DNA from: Marinobacter goseongensis
GTDB lineage: Bacteria; Pseudomonadota; Gammaproteobacteria; Pseudomonadales; Oleiphilaceae
Direction: 5' to 3'
DNA: 64,000 nt
NCBI RefSeq assembly: GCF_023156235.1
Contig: NZ_JAKZAI010000006.1
Location: 62,001 to 126,000 of the forward strand
Below the pieces are notes generated by a model that was not told where the DNA came from, did not search any database, and was given only the letters and a program-made list of their open reading frames with translations. The position numbers and the translations under genes are program-made. Shown in pieces: positions 8,950 through 19,542 of the stretch (the first letter of the stretch is position 1; each line of letters starts with the position of its first letter).

Positions 8950-11415
8950 TCAGGCGCCGAGCATGGTGACCTGCTGGATGGCCTGGCGTTTTTCCACACT
9001 GAGCACCAGGCGGGCATCCTCCGCCACCTCATTCAGGCCCTCGGTATAGCACAGCAGGCCGTCGTCGTCGGTCGTGATGACGCCGTTTTTCTGCATGTTG
9101 GCAATGAAGTTGCGGAACAGGGATTTGTCGAAGAATTCCGGCGCATTCAGGCCGAACAGGATCGACATCCGCTCGGCCAGCAGGGTGCTCTGTTCCTCCA
9201 GTTCGGCCGCGCTGATCCGCCCCGATCCGTACTTGCGCAGAATGCCGATGGCGATGTGGTAACGCTCCAATGTCTGGATGATGAACCGCGACAACACCCG
9301 CAGCCGCAACATGGCGTCGGTGCCTTCCTCAGGACGGCAGATCCGTCCCTCCCTCTCAAAGATCAGACCTTTCTCGATCAACAGATCAATCCACTGATTG
9401 ACGACGCCTTCCACTTCGTCCGGCTGGTATTTGAGAAACAGCTCAGATTGCAGATAGGGGTAGGCCACGTTGGCCAGAAACACGATTTTCTCCCGCTGCA
9501 GCGAGTTTTTGTTCTCGAACAGACTGGCAATCAGCGAAGGCAGCGCAAACAGGTGCTGAATGTTGTTCCGGTAATAGGTCATCAAGGTGGCGTTGCTGCC
9601 CTGCAACGCGATGATGTCACCCAGTTTCTGCGGCTGGCGGGAGATCAACCCCATGTTTTCACAGTAAGCCACCCAGTCTTTGCCACTGCCTTCGGGCAGA
9701 GTCACCGTGTCGGCGTAAGGGAAGGCCCTGAGCAGGTCAGCGTACTGATCCATCAGGCGGATCAGCTGACTTTCATCCATCGCCATGCGCTCCGCACCCA
9801 ACAGCACGGTGGCGGTCATGCCGATGGGGTTGACCGCCACCGAAGCGTTGATATTGGACGCCACTCTCAGGGCCAGTGCTTCCACGGCATCGGGCAGCCA
9901 TGCCGGACGGTATTCTGTGTCATAGGCCTCGTCACGCCAGGTCGGATGCACTTCGCTCAGCACCTCGGCCAGCGGAATGGCTTCGCCAAAGTTCACAGCC
10001 ACCCGGCCAAAGGAATTGCTCAGCTTGCGCACGGTCTTGGCCAGCCCGAACACACTCTCTTTCTGTTTTTTCTTGCCGCGCAGCTCACCCAGGTATGAGC
10101 GGCCTTCCATCACCTTCTCATAGCCGACATAGACCGGAACAAACACGATCGGCTTGCGGTGATTGCGCAGGAAGCTGCGCACGGTCATTGCCAGCATGCC
10201 GGGACGGGGCTGCAGCATGCGCCCGGTGCGGCTGCGCCCACCCTCCACAAAGTATTCCACCGAATAGCCGCGGGTGAACATCACGTGCATGTATTCATTG
10301 AACACCGTGGCGTAGAGCGGGTTGTCCTTGAAGCTGCGGCGCATGAAGAAGGCCCCGCCGCGCCGCAGAATAGGCCCGACCACGGGCATGTTCAGGTTGA
10401 TGCCGGCAGCGATGTGCGGCGGCATCAGACCATTCTTGTACAGCACATAGGACAGCAGCAGGTAATCGATGTGAGAGCGATGGCAGGGTACATAGACTAC
10501 TGCGTTATCCTGGGCTACTTCCTTGGCCACGTTGATGTTGTTAACGGCAATGCCGTTGTAGATCCGGTTCCATAACCAGGCCAGCACCACCTCCAGAAAG
10601 CGGATGGTGACGATGGACATGCTGGCGGCGATTTCGTCGGCGTACTTGTACGCCTTGGCCCGCACTTTTTCCGGCGGGATATCGTCCTTGCGGGCGGTTT
10701 CACGGATGGCTTCCTTGACCGCCTGGGTTCGCACCAGACCCTCAACCAGCGTGCGCCGGTGGGACAGGTCCGGCCCCAGGACCGCCTGGCGCACACGCCG
10801 GAAATGAGTGCGCAGAATGCGCGCCAGCTTACGGTTGGCGCGCTCCTCACTGTGACGGTACTCGTCGATGACCTGCTTGAGCGACAGTGGCTGGTTGAAC
10901 TGAACGTAGGTGTTGCGCCCGTGCAGCATGATGATCAGGAATTTCTGCAGCCGGCCAGCCACCGACCAGGTGTCGGACAGCAGCAGCTTGACCAGTGATT
11001 TCTCCTTGTCCGGGGATCGGCCCCAGAACAACGATACCGGTACGATCTGCACATCCTTTTCCGGGTGTTCCAGGCCATAGCGCACCAGTGCCTGAAACTG
11101 GGCGGTGGGGACCGGCGTTTGCCGCGACTGGAACATTCCGCCAATGCGGCGGTAGAGGAAAAAGAAGGAGTGTGCCGGGCCATTCTTGACCGGCAGGCTG
11201 GACTCTGCCCCGGGCAAATCGGCCCTGAGCACCTCCTGCTCAAGGACCAGGCGGCTGGACATGGAGCTGTATTGCAACACATAGCAAACAGGCGTGTCGG
11301 GATCGAGCCCGAGTGCTTCGCGCCGGTTACCACTGACATCCGTTCGAACCCACAAAAACAGAATCTTGCGGAAAACAGTGAGGATCAGGCTGCGAAGGGC
11401 CTGGAAAATTCGCAT
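8950..11415 (-). CDS. plsB: Glycerol-3-phosphate 1-O-acyltransferase PlsB
   Basis: Inner-membrane enzyme that transfers an acyl group from acyl-ACP or acyl-CoA to sn-glycerol-3-phosphate, the first step of phospholipid synthesis. Length of 821 residues fits the large gammaproteobacterial PlsB. The acyltransferase block shows HRSHIDYLLL (HX4D, His about 312), then GGAFFMRRSFKDN and YFVEGGRSRTGR and PIVFVPVYVGYEK. The N-terminus has a hydrophobic helix. GGAG stands 9 bases before the ATG. In a wax-ester-type organism this enzyme competes with the acyl reductase for acyl groups, which is inference from context. Confidence 0.96.
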   Translation of the reverse strand: MRIFQALRSLILTVFRKILFLWVRTDVSGNRREALGLDPDTPVCYVLQYSSMSSRLVLEQEVLRADLPGAESSLPVKNGPAHSFFFLYRRIGGMFQSRQTPVPTAQFQALVRYGLEHPEKDVQIVPVSLFWGRSPDKEKSLVKLLLSDTWSVAGRLQKFLIIMLHGRNTYVQFNQPLSLKQVIDEYRHSEERANRKLARILRTHFRRVRQAVLGPDLSHRRTLVEGLVRTQAVKEAIRETARKDDIPPEKVRAKAYKYADEIAASMSIVTIRFLEVVLAWLWNRIYNGIAVNNINVAKEVAQDNAVVYVPCHRSHIDYLLLSYVLYKNGLMPPHIAAGINLNMPVVGPILRRGGAFFMRRSFKDNPLYATVFNEYMHVMFTRGYSVEYFVEGGRSRTGRMLQPRPGMLAMTVRSFLRNHRKPIVFVPVYVGYEKVMEGRSYLGELRGKKKQKESVFGLAKTVRKLSNSFGRVAVNFGEAIPLAEVLSEVHPTWRDEAYDTEYRPAWLPDAVEALALRVASNINASVAVNPIGMTATVLLGAERMAMDESQLIRLMDQYADLLRAFPYADTVTLPEGSGKDWVAYCENMGLISRQPQKLGDIIALQGSNATLMTYYRNNIQHLFALPSLIASLFENKNSLQREKIVFLANVAYPYLQSELFLKYQPDEVEGVVNQWIDLLIEKGLIFEREGRICRPEEGTDAMLRLRVLSRFIIQTLERYHIAIGILRKYGSGRISAAELEEQSTLLAERMSILFGLNAPEFFDKSLFRNFIANMQKNGVITTDDDGLLCYTEGLNEVAEDARLVLSVEKRQAIQQVTMLGA

Positions 11416-11580
11416 AAGGTGTTGCTCCGGTTTCCAAAACAGGCGCTAAGTTTACTTGGTTGTAGTCACAGCGCAAAGCCATCCCGGCGTTCTGCCAGCC
11501 GGTCTGGTGTGATACATTTTCGGCGATAAGCATCGTCCCGAACCCGGGGCCTCTCCACCCACTGCTGCAGGATACGCTCT

Positions 11581-12393
11581 ATGACAACCTGGATACCCGG
11601 CTGGTCCACCCGTGCTCCGGAGCCGGATAGCCCGGTGCTCGCCATCCGGGGTAGCGCTGTGTTGCGGATCAACGGCGACTGGTTGAGCCCGTGGCAGCAG
11701 GTGCGGCCGTTGGTCTCCGGGGCTGTGGAGCCGGTTAACCTGGGGCAGTGGGGAGGCCAGCCGTGCTTTGTGGTAGAGGCGGATTCCGGTTTCGAGGGCG
11801 ACCAGGAAGAGGTCCCGCTGCGAGACGCCATCCTCGGCATGCCGGGCGCACCCACCGAAATGCTGAGCACCGCCTTCCAGGTCTGGCAGTGGTGGCGGGA
11901 TCACCGCTACTGCGGCCGTTGTGGTGGTGTTACCGGCCTGCATGCGCTGGAGCGAGCCCGCTGGTGTGAGCCTTGCGGCATTCCCTGGTATCCCCGTGTG
12001 GCGCCTTGCGTCATCGTGATGATTCGACGGGACGATCGCATGCTTTTGGCCCGATCGTCCCGGGTAAAGCGGCATTTTTACAGTCTGATTGCCGGCTTTG
12101 TGGAACCAGGCGAGACGCTTGAGCAGGCCGTGGTGCGGGAAGTGAAGGAAGAAACCGGCCTGGACGTGAACAACATTCGCTACAGTACGTCTCAGCCCTG
12201 GCCCTTCCCGCATCAGTTGATGATGGGCTTTTTTGCGGATTACTGTGGCGGGGAACTGGTCTTACAGGAGGACGAACTGGCCCATGCTGACTGGTTCCTG
12301 CCGAGTGACATGCCGCCCGTGCCACCGGTGACTACCATTGCCGGACGCCTGATACGCGACATGGTCGAGGCATTGCAGGAGCCCGGCCAATGA
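11581..12393 (+). CDS. nudC: NADH pyrophosphatase / NAD-RNA decapping hydrolase NudC
   Basis: Hydrolyses NADH to NMNH and AMP and, in characterised homologues, removes NAD caps from RNA. The 270-residue protein has the family layout: an N-terminal domain, a zinc ribbon with two cysteine pairs (CGRC and CEPC) near residues 106-125, and the Nudix box GFVEPGETLEQAVVREVKEE near residue 170. The family-specific SQPWPFP motif follows. It is divergent from plsB with 165 bases between them, and is followed closely by murI in the same direction. Confidence 0.95.
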   Translation: MTTWIPGWSTRAPEPDSPVLAIRGSAVLRINGDWLSPWQQVRPLVSGAVEPVNLGQWGGQPCFVVEADSGFEGDQEEVPLRDAILGMPGAPTEMLSTAFQVWQWWRDHRYCGRCGGVTGLHALERARWCEPCGIPWYPRVAPCVIVMIRRDDRMLLARSSRVKRHFYSLIAGFVEPGETLEQAVVREVKEETGLDVNNIRYSTSQPWPFPHQLMMGFFADYCGGELVLQEDELAHADWFLPSDMPPVPPVTTIAGRLIRDMVEALQEPGQ

Positions 12394-12418
12394 AACTGCC
12401 GGGCCGGGGCCGCTGATC

Positions 12419-13252
12419 ATGCCGCGCATTCTGGTTTTTGATTCCGGTATCGGCGGGCTGAGTGTGGCCGCCTGTATCCGTCAGCGGCTTCCTTCGGTGG
12501 AGCTGGTGTACGTGGCGGACAACGCTGGCTTCCCCTATGGTGATCAGCCAGAGCCGACGGTTATCGGGCGTTGCCGAACACTGATCGCTGCGGCGTTACA
12601 GGCTTTTCCCTGTGATCTGATCGTGGTTGCCTGCAACACCGCCAGTACCGTTGTGCTGCCCGAGCTGCGGGCCATGACCCGGATTCCGGTGGTGGGCGTG
12701 GTGCCCGCGGTGAAACCGGCCGCGGCGTGCAGCCTTAATCGCCGCATTGGCGTGCTGGCCACACCGGCGACCGCACGCCGGCCTTACCTGGATGGTCTGA
12801 TCCGGGAATTCGCCAGTGACTGCCGGGTCGAGCGCATCGGTCACCCATCTCTGGTTCACTGGATTGAAGGTGCGGTAACCGGCAAGGCAATTTCGCAGCC
12901 GGCATTAAGTGACGCATTGCAGCCGTTCCGGGACAGCGGGGTGGATACGGTGGTGCTGGGATGCACCCATTATCCGTTGATTCGCCCACAGCTTGAGGCC
13001 TGCCTGCCCGATGTGCGTTTCTGGGTGGATTCGGGCGACGCTATTGCCCGTCGTTCGGAATGGCTGCTGGAGCAACAGGGAGCTCTGGTGTCGTCATCGC
13101 CCGGTGCCGGGCCGCCAGTCAGGGCGGTGCTGTTTTCCGGGCCCGTGCCCAGCGGGTTGACGGCGTATATGACCAATATGGGGCTGGCCCCGGCGGAGGT
13201 TTGTGGCCCATGGCCCGGCGCGCAGGGTATTACAGCAACCGGGTCAGTCTGA
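12419..13252 (+). CDS. murI: Glutamate racemase
   Basis: Converts L-glutamate to D-glutamate for peptidoglycan without a cofactor, using two cysteines. Both catalytic motifs are present: VVACNTAST (first Cys, about residue 70) and GCTHYPL (second Cys, about residue 180), with the N-terminal FDSGIGGLSV and FPYGDQ motifs. Length of 277 residues is normal. It begins 25 bases after nudC, without a strong ribosome binding site, and its last 23 bases overlap the end of the convergent DUF2156 gene. Confidence 0.95.
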   Translation: MPRILVFDSGIGGLSVAACIRQRLPSVELVYVADNAGFPYGDQPEPTVIGRCRTLIAAALQAFPCDLIVVACNTASTVVLPELRAMTRIPVVGVVPAVKPAAACSLNRRIGVLATPATARRPYLDGLIREFASDCRVERIGHPSLVHWIEGAVTGKAISQPALSDALQPFRDSGVDTVVLGCTHYPLIRPQLEACLPDVRFWVDSGDAIARRSEWLLEQQGALVSSSPGAGPPVRAVLFSGPVPSGLTAYMTNMGLAPAEVCGPWPGAQGITATGSV

Positions 13253-14237
13253 ACATGGCGAGGAACTCCAGCGCAGGGATGGTCCTGCGGTGGCAGCAGT
13301 AGGTCTTGAAGTTGTCACCGCGAAAGCGCGACTTGGTGAATTCCAGTCCTTTGAAATTGTATAGGGAGTTCCCTTTTTCGTAGAGGCCATGGAGAAGACG
13401 TTTGAGCGGCCGGCTTTCCTGATGCTCGGTGGCCGGGTCCAGTGACAGGGGAATCAGTCCCAGATCCAGATAGGGCACGCCCTCTGCCTTGAACACGTCC
13501 ATGGCGTGTGCCATCAGCGTGTAGAAAATGCCCTGCCGGAAATCCGCGTTGGCCCGTGAAATGTTGGGCACATAACTGATGATCTCGTTGTTGCGGTAGA
13601 TCGGATCAAAATAGATAAAGCCCACGGCTCTGCCACCCTGGTAAGCATAAAAGTGGCGCTCGTTTTCACGGTAGTCCATTTCCATCGGGCGAATCAGAAA
13701 GCGAATTTCCTTGCTCTTGCACTTCCGGGTGCGAATCCACGCGTCGGAGATCTCCCGAGTGTGATCATCGCTGAACCGTTCCTTGACACTGATGCCGTTC
13801 TTCTCGGCCTGGTTCAGGGCGGTGCGCAGAATCTGCTTTTTCTTGCCGCTCACTGACCAGTCCTGCAGACGGATCCGTGACTCGCTGCCAAACTGGGTAC
13901 CGAACAGACCAAAGCGCAGATGAAGGAAATCCACCACGGCCTTGGACACCTGGATATAACAGGCGTTCGGAAAACGGGTATGGAACTGTTCCAGGATCAC
14001 CGCAAAATTTTCCGGGGCGCAGACCGGGTCCGACAGCACGAAGGTGCCCCCCCACTTGCGCATGTAGGCAACATAACCGATGCCCGGCACATCAAAGTAC
14101 TTCATACCAGGCTGAAGAGTGGAGAAAGACTGCGAGTGCACGCCGTACTGTTTCAGATAGCCGACACGCTCAGCAAAGCTGAGAGCGCCTGCATCGAGCG
14201 CGCGGATTCCGTCCAGTGGAAGAATCTGGTCTGACAT
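13230..14237 (-). CDS. DUF2156 (MprF C-terminal-like) acyltransferase-fold protein
   Basis: A 335-residue cytoplasmic protein resembling the C-terminal synthase domain of phosphatidylglycerol lysyltransferase MprF, a tandem GNAT fold that moves an amino acid from aminoacyl-tRNA to a lipid. Visible family-like segments are FVLSDPVCAPE near residue 70, then GFIYFDPIYR and the YLDLGLIPL block followed by YNFKGLEFTKSRF near the end. No membrane flippase domain is attached. The start has GGGGAG 8 bases upstream. It is upstream-linked with the methyltransferase at 14289 (51-base gap, same strand). Together they could modify a lipid head group; the substrate cannot be read from sequence. Confidence 0.8.
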   Translation of the reverse strand: MSDQILPLDGIRALDAGALSFAERVGYLKQYGVHSQSFSTLQPGMKYFDVPGIGYVAYMRKWGGTFVLSDPVCAPENFAVILEQFHTRFPNACYIQVSKAVVDFLHLRFGLFGTQFGSESRIRLQDWSVSGKKKQILRTALNQAEKNGISVKERFSDDHTREISDAWIRTRKCKSKEIRFLIRPMEMDYRENERHFYAYQGGRAVGFIYFDPIYRNNEIISYVPNISRANADFRQGIFYTLMAHAMDVFKAEGVPYLDLGLIPLSLDPATEHQESRPLKRLLHGLYEKGNSLYNFKGLEFTKSRFRGDNFKTYCCHRRTIPALEFLAMFRLTRLL

Positions 14238-14288
14238 GGTGATGCTCCCCGATGTGTTTTTGTTCAGAGCATGGTTTGCGGGTGCCGG

Positions 14289-14942
14289 TTATGCCTGCTT
14301 CTGCCCAAGGATTGACCAGTAGCAGTTCATATTCAGAAGCTTGAAGTGCTTCTTCTCGGTGACCTGAAGCCCCAGACGCTGCATGTGCTCGGGGTAGTTG
14401 TAGATCTTGTGGAATGCGTTGTTGGCAAACAGCCAGAAGATGAAGACCGCCATGTACCAGTACATTTTCTTGAACAGCCGGGCGATCAGGTTGCCGGTGG
14501 GGTAGCAGAAGTCGCCCACGACCACTTTGGCGTCGGCTTTGCCGAGACGGATGAGGTGCTCCAGTACCCGTACCATCATGGTTTCGTCAAAGACATTGAG
14601 GAAGAAGTTGGCCACCACCATGTCGTATTGCTCGAACTCATCCACTTTCATGATGTCGCTGTGGATGCGACGAATGGTCAGGTGCGGCGCCTCTTTCTCC
14701 TGCGCCCCACCAAACTTGCGCAACATGGTTTCCGACAGATCAACCACGGTGACGTCGGCGCCCAGTTCCGCGGCACGGATGGCATCGCGGCCATGACCCA
14801 CGCCGGCAAAAAGAATGCGGGCGCCCGGGCGAATGGTTTCCACGTCGAGCATGGCGGTTTTGCAGCGGTGAATGTTCTTGCCGCTGTAGAGGTTGCTGAG
14901 GAAGTCGTAAACCGGGCCGATGTATTTGTACTTGTCGCGCAT
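14289..14942 (-). CDS. Class I SAM-dependent methyltransferase
   Basis: A 217-residue methyltransferase. The SAM site is ILFAGVGHGRDAIRAAELG (motif I, residues about 44-62) followed by VTVVDLSETML (acidic post-I strand). The N-terminal YKYIGPVYDFLSNLY is like the YDxxxxxYD start of UbiE and PmtA-type enzymes that methylate lipids or quinones. Residues around 150-175 (KKMYWYMAVFIFWLFANNAF) are strongly hydrophobic, suggesting membrane contact. It is the first gene of a two-gene unit with the DUF2156 gene. A lipid methyltransferase role is an inference from the hydrophobic segment and context. Confidence 0.8.
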   Translation of the reverse strand: MRDKYKYIGPVYDFLSNLYSGKNIHRCKTAMLDVETIRPGARILFAGVGHGRDAIRAAELGADVTVVDLSETMLRKFGGAQEKEAPHLTIRRIHSDIMKVDEFEQYDMVVANFFLNVFDETMMVRVLEHLIRLGKADAKVVVGDFCYPTGNLIARLFKKMYWYMAVFIFWLFANNAFHKIYNYPEHMQRLGLQVTEKKHFKLLNMNCYWSILGQKQA

Positions 14943-15157
14943 GGTGACTGCTGCCTGTTCAGATCCTGTGGTTTGCTGTCACCGTTGTTGTGATTGTTGG
15001 CTCGACTGCCTGTCGGCTTTCCGGTGACAACGCCTGCGTGCTTTCACTCTGTTCGTGAACTCACTCTAGTGAAGGCGTTTGGGCAAATATGTGCAGCACC
15101 GCGCATTTCCGGATACACAAAGTAACGCAAAGAAATACTTTGCAAACCAAGTCAACA

Positions 15158-15186
15158 TTTATAATCAGATTGTCCGACAATGTATC
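15158..15186. promoter_or_regulatory. FadR/GntR-type operator within overlapping divergent promoters
   Basis: ATTGTCCGACAAT (15169-15181) is a perfect palindrome around a central C. Its inner TTGTCCGACAA fits the TNGTNNNACNA consensus of FadR-subfamily GntR regulators. On the plus strand TATAAT (15160-15165) ends 4 bases before it. On the minus strand the hexamers GATACA and TATAAA (15181-15186 and 15158-15163) are 17 bases apart with the palindrome in the spacer. A bound repressor would block both directions. The -35 on the plus strand is weak. Confidence 0.55.
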
Positions 15187-15632
15187 GTCAGAAAAGGGTA
15201 ATCGGATTATCGGGTAAGGTCGGGCGCAAGAAGGTGCGACTTTGGCGGTCAGGTGGCCAGGTTTTTCAATCACGTCAGCCTGCGTGCTGGGACTGGCATG
15301 TTACTGGCAGCAACGGTGATACATCGCTGCTACGTTATGAGGCGCTCAATCGGAAATGTGCACTGATGGGGCGCGCGCCGTGCATCACTCGCGCCGCTCC
15401 CTGATGTTTTTGTGGAGCAGTTGTCGGGGGCGCTGTCAGGTTCGGACGCCGACGACTCCTGACGTCAAATCTTCTGCATTCCTCGTTCCATTCTCTTCCC
15501 ATTCCGGCCGGAATGATCCTTATTTTTTCGTCATTTTATTTACTCTTTATGTAGCGTAACTTTGCTCTGTGTCACCGCATCGTCATGGAAGTCGTGCAAA
15601 TATTAACCTCATTATTTCGAATGATGGCCCGC

Positions 15633-15649
15633 TTAATGCAGTGCATTAA
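15633..15649. promoter_or_regulatory. 17-bp perfect palindrome upstream of the fatty acyl reductase
   Basis: TTAATGCAGTGCATTAA has 8-bp arms around one base, ending 89 bases before the reductase ATG. Length and symmetry suit a dimeric regulator such as a TetR-family protein. The regulator is not identifiable from the site alone. Confidence 0.5.
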
Positions 15650-15738
15650 CCAGTGTCTCTGATGGAGAGATACCAGGTGGCTCGGGGCCGGACAAGAGCA
15701 TTCGTGGCCATAGATTGTTAAGAGAAGGAGTTCCCGGC

Positions 15739-17274
15739 ATGGCAGATCAGCATCAAACTTCAGCATCATCATCCACCGTTCTTGAGCAGCTGCGTGGCAA
15801 ACACGTTCTGGTGACCGGTACCACCGGCTTTCTTGGTAAGGTGGTGTTGGAGAAACTCATTCGCGCAGTACCGGATATCGGCGGCATTCACCTGCTGATC
15901 CGGGGCAACAAGCGCCACCCTAACGCCCGCGATCGTTTTGTCCACGAGATCGCTACCTCCTCGGTGTTCGAGCACCTTCGCAAGGAAGACAACGATGCGT
16001 TCGAAACCTTTCTCGAGGAGCGGGTGCATTGCATCACCGGTGAGGTGACCCAACCCCGTTTCGGATTGCCGGCAGAGCGCTTTACCGCGCTCGCTAACCG
16101 GGTGGATGCGTTCATCAATTCTGCCGCCAGTGTGAATTTCCGGGAGGAACTGGACAAGGCCCTGACCATTAATACCCTGTGTCTGAATAACGTGGTACAG
16201 CTGGCCCGGCTGAACCGGAAAATGGCGGTTATCCAGGTGTCCACGTGTTATGTGAATGGCAAGAATTCCGGACAGGTCACCGAGTCGACCATCAAGCCAG
16301 CGGGTGAGGACATCCCCCGCAGCAATGCCGGCTATTACGAGATCGAGGAGCTGGTGCGTCTGCTGGACGACAAGATTGCCGACGTCCGCTCCCGTTATTC
16401 GGGCAAGGTACTGGAAAAGAAGCTGGTGGATCTGGGCATTCAGGAAGCCAACCGCTACGGCTGGAGTGATACCTACACCTTCACCAAATGGCTGGGTGAG
16501 CAGCTGCTGATGAAGGCTCTGGATGAGCGCGCGCTGACCATTGTCCGGCCGTCGATTATTGAAAGTGCACTGGAGGAACCGGCGCCGGGCTGGATTGAAG
16601 GTGTGAAGGTGGCCGACGCCATCATTCTGGCCTACGCCCGCGAGAAGGTCACTCTGTTCCCGGGCAAGCGCAGCGGCGTGATTGACGTTATTCCGGTGGA
16701 TATGGTGGCCAACGCCATTATCCTCTCGCTGGCGGAAGCGCTTGCCGAGACGGCGCAGCGGCGCATCTACCAGTGCTGCAGCGGAAGCAGCAATCCGATC
16801 ACCCTGGGCGAATTCATCGATCACCTGATGGCCGAATCCCGGTCTAATCATGCCGCCTATGATCAACTCTTCTATCGTCGGCCCACTAAGCCGTTCATCG
16901 CCGTTAACCGCAAGCTGTTTGATGTGGTGGTCGGCGGAATGCGGATACCACTGAGTGTGACCGGGCAGGTGATGAAGTTGCTGGGTCAGAACCGTGAGCT
17001 GAAAATGCTGCGGAATCTGGATACCAGCCGCTCCCTGGCCACCATTTTCGGGTTCTATACCGCTCCGGATTACATCTTCCGTAACGATGCGCTGCAGGCG
17101 CTGGCGTCTCGCATGGGCGAGCTGGACCGGATGTTGTTTCCCGTGGACGCACGGCAGATCGACTGGGCCGTTTATCTGCGCAAGATCCACCTGGCAGGGT
17201 TGAATCAGTACGCGCTTACGGAACGCAAGCTCTCCAGCCTGCGTTCCGCCAAAACTCGCCAAAAAGCCGCCTGA
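15739..17274 (+). CDS. Fatty acyl-CoA/ACP reductase (alcohol-forming)
   Basis: Reduces fatty acyl thioesters with NADPH to fatty alcohols, which feed wax-ester synthesis. The 511-residue protein starts at an ATG 8 bases after AAGGAG; a TTG 24 bases upstream was rejected. The NADPH-binding motif TGTTGFLGK is at residues 26-34. The catalytic YxxxK (Tyr246, Lys250) lies in YTFTKWLGEQ, and VSTCYVNGK precedes it. The C-terminal 150 residues match the fatty acyl reductase C-terminal domain. Size and order match the 512-residue reductase known from Marinobacter aquaeolei rather than the longer two-domain enzyme of the same genus. A strong hairpin follows the gene, so it is probably a single-gene transcript. 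Confidence 0.92.
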   Translation: MADQHQTSASSSTVLEQLRGKHVLVTGTTGFLGKVVLEKLIRAVPDIGGIHLLIRGNKRHPNARDRFVHEIATSSVFEHLRKEDNDAFETFLEERVHCITGEVTQPRFGLPAERFTALANRVDAFINSAASVNFREELDKALTINTLCLNNVVQLARLNRKMAVIQVSTCYVNGKNSGQVTESTIKPAGEDIPRSNAGYYEIEELVRLLDDKIADVRSRYSGKVLEKKLVDLGIQEANRYGWSDTYTFTKWLGEQLLMKALDERALTIVRPSIIESALEEPAPGWIEGVKVADAIILAYAREKVTLFPGKRSGVIDVIPVDMVANAIILSLAEALAETAQRRIYQCCSGSSNPITLGEFIDHLMAESRSNHAAYDQLFYRRPTKPFIAVNRKLFDVVVGGMRIPLSVTGQVMKLLGQNRELKMLRNLDTSRSLATIFGFYTAPDYIFRNDALQALASRMGELDRMLFPVDARQIDWAVYLRKIHLAGLNQYALTERKLSSLRSAKTRQKAA

Positions 17275-17280
17275 TCCGGT

Positions 17281-17312
17281 CCGCGGGCCCGGTCTGTAAG
17301 CCGGGCTCGCGG
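17281..17312 (+). terminator. Hairpin terminator after the fatty acyl reductase
   Basis: CCGCGGGCCCGG (17281-17292) and CCGGGCTCGCGG (17301-17312) form a 12-bp stem with one mismatch and an 8-base loop, 7 bases after the stop. The following CTCTCTCTTGCCTTTCT is pyrimidine-rich, not a clean T-run. Confidence 0.6.
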
Positions 17313-17555
17313 CTCTCTCTTGCCTTTCTGCTCCTCCCGGGTGCCCCGCCTTGCGGTTCGTGTTGCCGCAGCTATCCTATGTTCAGACTCCCACACAACG
17401 TGATTAGCCGTTGTTTTTGTGTGGCTTTAGTGGCTGTCTCGTAGAAAAGTTCAGTCTCATTAGGACGTTAGTCTAATTCATTGTGTGGTGGCACACATGT
17501 TGAACTACCAGCAAAATCACAATGACAAAATACTCTAAACCATAGGGGGAGCACA

Positions 17556-19502
<1,947 letters not shown>

Positions 19503-19542
19503 GGTCTGTCAGCAGGCCAGAAATCTGTGAGGAATCCGTTGA

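Larger units (their letters stand above)
14943..15738. other. Non-coding regulatory gap between divergent lipid genes
   Basis: An 0.8 kb stretch without a convincing gene, AT-richer than its surroundings, especially around 15090-15190 and 15480-15660. It separates the methyltransferase (minus) from the fatty acyl reductase (plus). It holds a GntR/FadR-like operator with promoter-like hexamers (15158-15186), a 14-bp palindrome ATTCCGGCCGGAAT (15501-15514) followed by a T-rich tract, and a 17-bp palindrome (15633-15649). A 74-codon open frame at 15180 lacks a ribosome binding site and looks random. Confidence 0.7.

Noticed and set aside
15180-15404. 74-codon frame in the regulatory gap
   Set aside because: Starts inside the palindrome and has no ribosome binding site; composition is arginine- and glycine-rich like random frames.
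15769-17262. 497-codon open frame opposite the fatty acyl reductase
   Set aside because: Same cause: a shadow of a GC-rich gene with clear NADPH and YxxxK motifs on the other strand.
17489-17504. Sigma54-like TGGCAC-N5-TTGAA before acs
   Set aside because: The GG is in place, but the essential GC of the -12 element reads GA. acs activation by LuxR-type regulators does not need sigma54, so I do not call a promoter here.
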